The notes under the pieces are model-generated. The model made no database searches. It was not told where the DNA came from and worked only from the letters and a program-made list of their open reading frames with translations. From NCBI GenBank assembly GCA_020698575.1, contig CM036244.1, forward strand, positions 3,586,546 through 3,650,545: 64,000 nt of DNA, in the 5' to 3' direction. The position numbers and the translations under genes are program-made. Shown here one piece after another: positions 24,476 to 35,200 of this stretch (positions are counted from its first letter, which is position 1; the number at the start of each line of letters is the position of its first letter). Source of the stretch: Bostrychus sinensis. Its lineage: Eukaryota > Chordata > Actinopteri > Gobiiformes > Eleotridae.

Positions 24476-24478
24476 CAA

Positions 24479-25425
24479 TAAATATTTCTATAGCCCAGTA
24501 TCATAACAACAGTCGCAACAAAGGACTTCACAAACAGTTAATCAAACATAAACACACAATCAGAATTAAACAATAATTACACTAACCCTCCTACACCCCT
24601 AAGACATTTTTTGCAATTGTTTTTTTGTGGATAAATTTTGCTGTGTTGATTCAAATGGCATAGATTTCTACTAGGTGGCGCCATTTCGCTATATATGGGA
24701 GACAGAGGTATAAATATGGAAATGGCCCCATTAGTGTTTGTATAAATTAGCCGCCTGCAAAGCAAATAAAAAGAAAATTCTGAGCTAAAATGATTTGGGT
24801 GTGTTTTAGGGTTGTCATAAATTGGTGTGAAAGTGTTTGTTGAGAAATGAGTTTATTTGTGTTTGCGTGAGCACAAATCCAAAATGTAGTCTTGAAGCAT
24901 TTTTTTGCGCCTTAGGACGAGATATGTGACAAAAAATTTTATATCCGCCACTACACAAAAAAATTTAATCTAATAAAATCAATCATGATGACAATTTTTT
25001 ACACTCCCAAGCTCCGATAATCGACCACAAAAAAAAAAAAAAAAAAAAAAAATCTAATTTAATTAAAAAAATATATATTTTTTGTGACTTTGGCCATCAT
25101 TAGAAATCAACTTTTAATCGCCAAAAGTGGAATTTATGGGGTTAAATTTCATAAACAGAATGAATTTTTGCTATGTGAGGACTAAAGTTAAACATTGTAG
25201 CAGTGGACAAAAAAAAAAAAAAAAAAAAAAGAATTACTGACTATTAGATAACTATTCTTTGGCAGCCTTTATTGGTGCATTTTTTGTGCCTTAAGGTGAA
25301 AGGCACGACTAAAAAGTTAAGGTTCAGTTAGGTGCAGGAGGTTAAACTAAACAGAGCCAGGACATCCTTTGTCTTTAGACCCTCCATCTTGGTAAGGAAA
25401 AACACCTAAAAAAAAAAAAAAAACA
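24479..25425. repeat. Dispersed repeat R2, copy 2, interrupted
   Basis: CCAGTATCATAACAACAGTC...CAAACAGTTAATCAAACATA, then, after the MITE at 24586-25342, ACTAAACAGAGCCAGGACA...GGAAAAACACCTAAAAAA. The order matches 4597-4905. Confidence 0.65.
24586..25342. mobile_element. PIF/Harbinger-like MITE, family H2
   Basis: CCCTCCTACACC at the left and GGTGCAGGAGGT at the right form inverted ends. TAA lies on each side (24583-24585 and 25343-25345). The uninterrupted repeat at 4.6 kb shows the empty site ACACTAAACTAAACAG, which supports the borders. It contains two poly-A runs (near 25029 and 25209). Confidence 0.78.
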
Positions 25426-25808
25426 GCTAGCCTTTTTTAAATATTTATTTGTATTTGGCTTACTCTCTGAGACTTTGCTCCTGTCTGCTTCTCCAAACTG
25501 ATGCACTGATGACTGTAATGTAGGTAATAAACCAGAGAGAGACGAGCTGAACTACCTTAAAAACAACAACAAACAAACAAAAACAAAAAAAGTTGACCTT
25601 TTCAAAGCTTTCAAGAGAAAACACCATTTATTCAAAACTTTCTCTTTATTGCAGTCTATATTAAAAATACCAAAAATGAAACAAGAACCACATACCTTTA
25701 TATTATTATTAAATTTTAATGTGCAAAATGAGATATTTTGATGTATAATGTTGTATTCCATTTGCTTAACAATAAAATACAATATTGAGCCCTAGATTTT
25801 CTGTAGAG

Positions 25809-25928
25809 CAGTGGTTTCCAACTGGTGGGGCATGTTCCAAAAGTGGGAGGCTGAATATAATTTCAGAACCTGGCTTGTTTGAAAGGTAAAAAGTTCTGTC
25901 CCACGATCAGTCCATTTGAAAACCATTG
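25809..25928. mobile_element. Short hAT MITE in the METTL27-like 3' UTR
   Basis: CAGTGGTTTCCAACT and TTTGAAAACCATTG form the inverted ends. Flanks ctgtagag and ccttagag match at 6 of 8. It is only about 120 bp. Confidence 0.6.
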
Positions 25929-25979
25929 CCTTAGAGATGACGAAACTTTCCAAACTACCCAGTCCTTTCGCGTCCAGTC

Positions 25980-26212
25980 CTAGTCCGTCTTCATGAACAC
26001 ATAAACCGTCCCGGGCACGTACCCTCTCTTGTCCCCAGCACTGTCCTTGTTGTCTGCGTGAGAGTCGGCCACGTAGTTCTGGACCTTGGTGGCTGTAAGT
26101 CCGGTCCACAGACCCTCGGACTCCATCTGGGTCAGCTCCTCCTCCAACTTCTCGGTGTAGGAAACATAATCCGGGCGAGGGTAGTTTCCTCTGGACATGC
26201 ACACCAGGCCCC
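25980..26212 (-). CDS. mettl27: METTL27-like terminal coding exon 5
   Basis: Codes residues 152-228 and the stop. Acceptor is actgtctgcag/GGGGCC. GGLVCMSRGN is followed by a helical segment (YTEKLEEELTQMESEGLW) and ends in GYVPGTVYVFMKTD, matching the SGIIYLYRK ending of METTL27. A short hAT-like MITE lies about 50 bases beyond the stop, in the presumed 3' UTR. Confidence 0.88.
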
Positions 26213-29200
26213 CTGCAGACAGTTTCAAATGTCCCGTCAGTCACAAATGGATAACATGCGAGTTCTAATTGTGTACTCAAGTCCGGAACGCCCCTAAAGC
26301 ACGGCACGGTTGCCTAATGTGAGTGCTCTGAACCGCTTCAGGACTTTGGCACGGTTGGAGGAGGTTACGACTACGAGTTCTGTCATGTACGCAACTGTTC
26401 TTATCTCAGTAAAAAGTGGATAAACTCCATTATCAACACTCGTTACAACGCCACTGACTTCACCTTTAGGAAGAAGAGAACAGACAGCGGCAGTAGTTCT
26501 GAAGCCTCTCTCGTTGTCTGCGGTGCCTTCGCTGCTCCTCGTATGTGGCTTATTCCAAAACCAGTGACAGAAGACCGCGTCTCACCTCAAAGCAGAATCA
26601 AAATATCTCAGATACTTCATGCCGCTGGTCTCACGTTTTCCACTACACCAGTTTTAAAAGTGTTAGCCGCTCGCTCGACTTGTAAACAAACCTCGCACCA
26701 CGATGACGTAGCAGCCCGTCGCCCTCAGAGCTGATGACTGTAACCGGGCCGCGGGGGTCAGAGCCCTCCCCAATCGTACCTGGGCACTGCACGGTTCGAA
26801 TGGCCCCAGTGTGAGTGCGCCCTTAATTACGTGCAACTAATGTGGTTTGATATCAGAAGTGGACATTGGAGCCGTTCAAAAGACTGGCTCATTTTTGTTT
26901 TTGCATCATTTTAAGAAGCCAGTCGAGAGATAAACAACGGTCTGAGTGATGCATTATAAGTTTAATCAGAATAAAATGTATTCTTGGGGCGATGGTGGCG
27001 CAGTGGGTTAAGCATTCGCCCAGCAATCGGAGGGTAGCCGGTTTGAATCCCATCTGAAGCGCATACTGTCGTTGTGTCCCTGGGCAAGACACTTCACCCA
27101 CCTCGCCTGTGTGAATGTGTTAGTGTGGCTGTGTTTGGTGGTGGTCGGAGGGGCCGTTGGCGCAGATTGGCAGCCACGCTTCCGTCAGTCTGCCCCAGGG
27201 CAGCTGTGGCTACAGAAGTAGCTCACCACCACCAAGTGTGACTGAGGAGTGAATGAATAATTGATCAATTGTAAAGCGTCTTTGAGTGTCCAAAAAAGCG
27301 CTATATAAATTCGATGAATTATTTATTATTCTATTGGTGGACATTATTATTGTTTTATTCATTTATGATAATAAAATGAGCATGTGTGGACTAAATTCTC
27401 TAATGGTGACATCATAAACCTCTGCATAGATTTATAATATGTCCAAAATGTGCAAATGTGTGACATTTACATACAAAAATGTCAGTAAGCAGGTAACAAT
27501 AAAATTTCATGCACACTGTTCATAACTTGAGACTTCAGACAAATGTGTGTTTGAGCTCCTCTCCTCTCTCCACTCATCTCTTTTTGTATGATTCGCTCTT
27601 GAGTTTGTAATTGACATTTTCTTAGGTTTTTTGTGGTTGGCAAACAAAAAAGCTTGTGCATTTTGATGCGAGAGTAAAACAAAACAAAACAGAAGAAGAA
27701 AAGACCAGCTCCTGCACCGTGACTCGGCTCTTATCGTTCACGGTGAAGAGCTGTCATGAACGTCAGTGGAGATGTTAATTCTAATGATACTGTGAAAACA
27801 TTAAAACATTGTCTGTAGCAGTGGTTCCCAACATTTTTTGTCTCTTTGTGTACTCTCTGTGCTCTTTTGTCGTACCACAAGTAAAAATATAAAATAAATA
27901 ACTAAATATATAATAAAATATATGACTACTGATGATGGGTTGTTTAGCTACCTTTGCTATATATTTCTGTTAAAATTTACCTTAATAAATTCTTGTTAAT
28001 ATTCTGTTTGTTACATTAATCTCATAATAAATGTACCACAAATTAAAATAATAATAATAATTTGAATAACTTCCCTTTAAACATTTAAACTTATAATATC
28101 ACCCCTTTTTTATCAGTCGGAGGCACTTTATCTTCTTTCATTTGTATAGTTCAACATGGATCACAAATATTTTTTTAATAATCTTGAAAATAAATAGTCT
28201 TTTTATTATTTTATTATATTTTTTAAATTTTGATGGTTGTTTTGATTTGCTTCACTACGGGTGGAAGAAAAAAAACAGTATAAATATTGTGTATAATTGT
28301 GGTTAATTATTAGTTTGTAAAATGATAACTGAAAATGAGACACAATAAAGTAAAAAAAATAAATAAATAAATAGTGAAATAATTTAAAGTACCCCCTGTA
28401 ATGTGCTCACGTACCCCTAGGGGCCCCTTTACCCCTGGTTGGGCAACACTAATCTATAGTTTTCTCAAAAATAAAAAATAAAAAAAATAAGTGAAAATTC
28501 CATACTTGTGTAAAGAGCCTTCTGTATTTTATTTGTACTTAAAAACATGTTCACTTTACTTAAGAAAACTTCGGAAACGTATTAAGTTGCCCTAGCTTAA
28601 ATTGGAAGATTAATAATGCATCAAGACTAGACTTTAGTAGTAATAAATATATCACAGTTAATTAAATTAGAAGACTAAATAATAATTTTTTTCCCTCAGG
28701 CAGTAGGTCTAATGAACAGTTTTGGATTGTAGTTTTTATGTACTGACCTTTCAACAGCCTTTAACCAAATGGAATTATGAGAGTATTTTTTTAGATGATA
28801 TTATTTATGCATATTTATAAAAATCTATCTATCTATCTATAGTTTAAGTAACACTAAAGAATATATTATCTGAAAATAAAATATTAAAATTACTTGACAT
28901 TTCTTAGTTAACTTACTAAAGAAAAGCTAGTTTTACTTAATTACAGTAGTTTACTAACTTAAATGTAATTTTCCTGTTAAGAAGAACTTTTTTTTTAGTA
29001 ATCTTACCACAGCAGCAGGTGAAATTTCTTGCCCAAGGACACAACGACAGTATGAGCTGGGGAGAGCGGGATTCAAACCAGTCTTGGTCTTGAGACTGGT
29101 CTTGAAATGATCATTTTAGGGTCTTGGTCTTGGTTTTGTCTCGGATGTGGCGGTCTCTGGGATTTTTTTAATTTTTTTTATACCAAACATAAGAAAATAC

Positions 29201-32200
29201 TATTCTTTATCATTTTAAAGTAATTTGTTTTCAGCATTAGAAGAACCTTGTTTGTGGAGTCTGTTGAATTAGAAGAGCATTATATTATCAATAATGCATT
29301 TACAACATTTTTAAAAACCTTTCTTCTTTAAACTACTTTAAGCAGCAGCGCTTGTACCGTCTCAATAAAAACAATGTTCTCTTTTCTGATTGGACGATCA
29401 GTGATGCAGTTTTAGAACAAAAAATGTAAACAAAAACAACTTGGCCATTGTGTAAAACAAATGTTTAATTGTTAATAAATCAACTGTACCATTGATATCA
29501 CTAAAACTAATATTTGATCTAAACATTTTTACCTCAAGAAAGAAGAGAAAAGGCCCAAAGTGCTCAGGAAGGTTTTGTCAGAGTTATTCAGTATTGAAGG
29601 TGCTCTTTGGTGTTGGGAACAAAGAACTTGCAAAAAGTAAAGAAAAAGAACAAGGCACTCTTCATCCACCTGAAGTTAAAAAAGCCTTTATTTAATGTGG
29701 CTTTATGTTTTTAAAAATCTTTAGCGTAGCGGCCCACAAACAGCCTTCTTCAGGGAGTCATTTCCAGCTCTCTGTCCCTCGTTTGTGAGATAATGCACAG
29801 CACCTGAGAGTAAAGGAAGTGACATCACAGACTGAGACACCTAGAGGTAAATATTTTTGGTATTTAAAGATGTACAGCAAACATTTTTCAAAATACAAAG
29901 TCTACAATAAGAAAGGACTGAAATCAATCTCCTCATTCAGTCCTGGAAACACAGCGGCCTGCAGATTATTAATGTAAAAATTCTCTCTGCAGCAACAGTT
30001 TTTAACAGTCTCCCCCTCAAATGTTTACCTCAAGTCTTGGGCCAGTATTATATCATAAAAATGATGCTGCTCATAGCACCTTTAATTTTAGTGTTAGTTC
30101 CCAGGGTTATGCCTGGTTCACACGGCAAGATCTTAAAATTGTCAGAAGATTTTCAAAACCTGAGAGACCCCACACACGGCGATAAAAAATCAAAGCTATC
30201 ACAGGTTTGGTCGTACAGTGAGTGGCAAAGACAGCACACCACACACCAACAGATTTCACTCCAACGTTCCCAGATCAGACGAGAAATCTTGCAAAACCTC
30301 ATGAGATTAAACGTGACTTGGGCGTACACAAACATGGCGGATGACGAAGAAGCAAGTGCTATAGTTTGTGGATGATTTCTAACAGAGGAAAAACAATACA
30401 AAAGGAAAAGGCGTTGGTTAAAGGAGTGGAGACAGCGAACATGGCCATGACAGCTGTTTGGATTTTGGATTCCCCTCCGTGCTTCTGTCGCCTCACTTTC
30501 TGATTGGCTTCACGTCACATTCAGCAGGGCGCGTGCTCGTTTGTCCTCGGGACGCACCACACGCTGTGATATCAGACCAAGACAATCCAACATGTTGAAT
30601 ATCACTGATTTGAGATCGGAGCGGTCCCGACGTCGTTCCGAGCAGAGCAGAGCTCTCTGAACTCACCACACACAGCAGGAACATCTGATCAGATTATCTT
30701 TAGTGCCCTTAAGATTGTCGGAAGGGGAGAATCGGGGCAAAAATCGGCATCATTATCTTGCCGTGTGAACCAGGCATTAGGTCTCGACGTGGTTTTAGTC
30801 ACAAAACCCCAAAAATCTTAGCCTCGTCTCAGCCTTGTCTTGATCTCGGTTCACTCTGGTCTCAGGCCTTGTCTTGATCTCAGGTTCACTCTGGTCTCAG
30901 GCCTTGTCTTGATCTCGGTTCACTCTGGTCTCGGCCTTGTCTTGATCTCGGTTCACTCTGGTCTCGGCCTTGTCTTGATCTCGGTTCACTCTGGTCTTGG
31001 CCTTGTCTTGGCCTCGGTTCACTCTGGTCTTGAAGCTCAAGAGAGAACCAAGAACCAAGCTAAACCAGAACCAAATGCCAAAACTAAACTGAACCAAGAC
31101 AAACCAAACAAAAGACGGGCGGCATGGTGGCAGTGCTTCAGGCCAGCAGCAGCCAGAGGAAGCAGAGGAAACACTTAAAGAAGGCTGCCCAGCACCTGGG
31201 CGCCTGCAGGTGCGCAGGCAGGCCAATCAGTAACCAAGACGACCTACAAGCTGCAACCAAGCTACTGACAGATGCCACAAGGGGGGGGGCACACCCCCCT
31301 CCATCAAAAAGGGGTCCCAAAGGGGACACCGCAAAAGCACAACCACTGTTACAACCAGCTCCGCTAGGGTAAAAGGGAAGTAACACAACCAAGATGTAAA
31401 TTGGTAAATTAAAGTTGGCAATTTATTTATAAGGGAAGTGTAAAAGGAAGGTAACAGAAGTGCCTCCAAGGGCAGATTGTTTAACACAAACAATATTAAC
31501 AATAAATGCAAAAATAGAAAAAGGAGACTCCAGTAGGCGTAAGGATAACTAAAATAAAAATAATACAATTCTTATACAGTCACAAAAACCATCACAAGTG
31601 ACCCTAGTGTCTCACTACAGTAAGACAGGCTACAGTGACGAACCGAGAGACACAGCATAGTCAGAGGCGAGCTGTTCACAGAGTCCCAGCCACACGGCCG
31701 CTGGTGGGCGTTCACTTTTATAGGGAGCAGCCTTGGCAGGTGGAAACTCCGGATTGGTGCAGGGTTAGAGAGCCGGACCAATCAGTGGCGCTGCTAGCAG
31801 GAGCCAACCAGGGTCAGGTAGAAAGGCTGGGCCACCAACCAGAGCCAGGAACCCAAGCAGCAGCAGTTGCATACAAAATAATACAGGTTAATGGGACATT
31901 TGGGGAGGACGGGTAGGCGGGCCCAGGCCAAGCGCCGTAACACCACTACAACCCAACACAAAAACCACCAACAAAGTCTGTTAAAACTACCAGACCAGGC
32001 CCACAGAACTGCAACAGGAGCAAAGGTGCTGGTCCAACAAGCAGACCTGGAACAATAGAAGCGTCACAGTCACCATAAGTGGTGCCACTGGAATAACAGA
32101 CAAACACCAAGTTTCTCTGCAGCCATGGCTTACATGTAGGCCAGGGCTGTCAAACTCAATCGGAGCTGGGGCCAAAATTAGAAAACCAGCCTTGGTCGTG

Positions 32201-35200
32201 GGCCGAATAAGAGAATTGTATAAATAATAAAGCCAGCCTACTGTATTTTTGCTCTCAGTTAGGCTACAATAGGCTTTTTAACATAGAATAATACTTCCCC
32301 ACAGAACTACAGGTGTAGATTTGTGGTTTTAATGGGCTTTGTAGTTTTGTTTTAAATCAGAACTTGGAACTCAACAAATAACAACAAATAGGCCACAGAC
32401 TACTGACTAACACTGGCCAATTATTTATTAAGTATTATTTACTGCCACAGTTACCTAACTCCTCATATAAGACAGGTGTTTTCATCAGGTCCACTCTGTT
32501 TTACTGTGACAGTGGGTACTACCAGCAGAGAAATATTTAGGTGCATGCCATGCTCCTGATGTAAGCCCAGCACAACTTTAATCTGAGTCAGCTCCTACAC
32601 ACAAACACGTATTATAGGCCTACTTTAGTTCTATTGAGCAAACTACTGTCCACCTCTCTGTCCTCTGCAGGACACAGTGTGAGCAGGATGAGACCTGTTT
32701 CTGGGCAGGTTTAGCTCGCTGTGTGTTAATGAGTGCATTAGAGCACAAGTAGGGACAGAGAGAAAGGAAAAAGAGCAACGGAGGGCAGTGCTGTGAATGA
32801 ACTTAGACAACTCTCTGCTGATAACTTGGTTTTACTGACACAACTTGGTTTTCTGTTTTTAAAGACGTGGTTTGTAAAGGAGATGTTCTTACACTGCTGA
32901 GAGGTTGGAGCGTGGTTTTATTGCTGCCACATGAGCTCAACAAACAAAGTGTAGAGAGTTTACAGAGAGTCCCAGTGTTTAAGAAGCTCCTGCTCTCACT
33001 GAGCCCTCTTTGTTCATTTCTTTTGTGGAAAGTTAAATTTCCTGTTGGAGAATCCTTCACTCTCTCTCTGCTCCTGCCGCTCGTTAAATGCCGCTCGCTA
33101 AAACAGCGGGGGAGGGGCAGTGCTGGTGCGCAGCGGCGCCGCTTCTGCAGTGCATTATGGGAGATGTAGTTCAAACAGATCGAGCACAATATATCGGCGG
33201 GCCATTATTAATATAAAATGGAAATGATCTCGCGGGCCAAAAGAAATTATCCTGTGGGCCACATTTGGCCCGCGGGCCAGAGTTTGACATATGTGATGTA
33301 GGCACACAATCCAACAGATAAGACAGACAATACAGTGTCTGCGGATTTACACTGCCAATAAAAATAAATAAATCATGTGGCACATTACGCGGGGCAACAC
33401 CCTGGCCCAAACCAGACTGAGCAGTAACAGGACAAACAGACAAAATGGTGTCCCCAAAGTCAAGTGGTGACACTGATTTAAAACAATCCACTCCGCGACC
33501 GAGAGGGCTAACAACAAGAGAAGAAAACTGGGTAGGCTCAACAGCCTCATTCAATTCACCCAGAACCTGACATGTAGCACAATATTTGACATAATTTGAA
33601 ATGTCCAGCTTTAACCTGGGCCAAAAGTAATGCTCTAACACATTATTGTATGTCTTTTTGACTTCAAAATGGCCACAACCATCATGTTCAGTTCTCACAA
33701 TGTCAGCACGAAAGTGACTGTGGACAATTAACTGTAAAACAGGCTTAACAGACAACATAGATTTGCACACCAACAAGTCCTCATGAACTAAGTAACCCTG
33801 AGCATTATCCCTTAGCTGATCAGCAGGCAAGACCTGATCCCACAACACAGACAGAGAGGAATCAGAGTTTTGGTAGTGAATCCACTCATCCCGGGATATT
33901 AATAAAGGGAGAGTAGGCAACATAACAGGCTCCAACACCGTCTCTGCAACATCAGCCACAGGTGGGTCAGAATTAGCCAAAGTACCAACCTGCACTTCCA
34001 TCTCTGCACACACAGGAAACACTTCAGGGAAACTTTTAGGAAACAGCTCAGACACTGAATGTATAGGACCAGCAGGTGGAGCAGATGGCCATACAGCACT
34101 ACCACAAATGTCATTACCCAAAACCATTGCAACTCCCTCTAGAGGAAGAGCAGGGCGCACACCAACAGCAAAAACACCTTTTACCAGTTCACAGTCCAAG
34201 AACAAGTTATGGCATGGGACATGAACATTACCCAGCTCCATACCTTTCATCACAATAAAATCTCCAGTTTGTGTCTTAGATGAAAAAGGTAGCACAGACT
34301 GAACAATGAAGGAGTGTTTTGCACCAGTATCACGCAGTACTTTTATAGGAACGCTCACATTGCTCCCGACAATAGACACAGAGGCATCAGCAATAAAAGG
34401 CTCAAATCCAGAGCCAACACTGGACTCAACACAGACTGGTTTGGTGTCTAACACAGTAGCACACAACATTACTGGAGTAGGGGAAGGAGAACGACTTCTC
34501 TCACTTAATAATGGACACTGCTTTTTCCAGTGACCATCAACATGGCAGTAATTGCATGCATTAGAACCAGTACGCCCAAAAAAGGAAGACTTGCATGAGT
34601 CACCACGGGAACTGGAGTGCCCGTTTTTACCTGGTGTAACTGAACGCACCTCAGTAAAATTAACTTTATGTGTCAACACAAAATCATCTGCCAGCTCAGC
34701 CGCTTTAAGCGCTGTGGCGGGTTCACCTTCATTCAAATACGTGGCACCGCGCTGGGGAACAGCTTTCTTAAATTGTTCTAACACAATCAGCTCACAGAGG
34801 CCATCGAAATCATTTACCTTAGCTGCCATGCACCAACGATTAAAATGGGAATTAAGATCACGGACAAATTCAACACGAGTTTGTTTTTCCCCTTTAACCC
34901 AGCATCTAAACTTTTGCCGATACGCCTCTGGGACTAACTCATAGGCTTTGAGAACGGCAGATTTAACCATGTCATAGCTTAAATCGCTCTCAGTGCACAC
35001 AGCAGAATCCGCCTCCTGTGCCCGACCTGTCAATACGCACTGCAAAAGGAGAACTCTGTCCTCATCCGACCACTTTCTAGAGTCTGCCACCCGCTCAAAC
35101 AGCGTAAAGAAAGTGTCAGGATCACACTCATTAAACTTTGGTACTAAGCGCAGGCTGCTGGAAACATCAAAACCACCGCGCGCACTGCCAAGCTCCTCCG

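Noticed and set aside
26985..27060. A tRNA gene
   Set aside because: A and B boxes are present but the sequence continues into a SINE and does not form a credible cloverleaf.
30840..31226. Repeated 11-residue frames on both strands
   Set aside because: Produced by the 33-bp minisatellite running into the truncated LTR.
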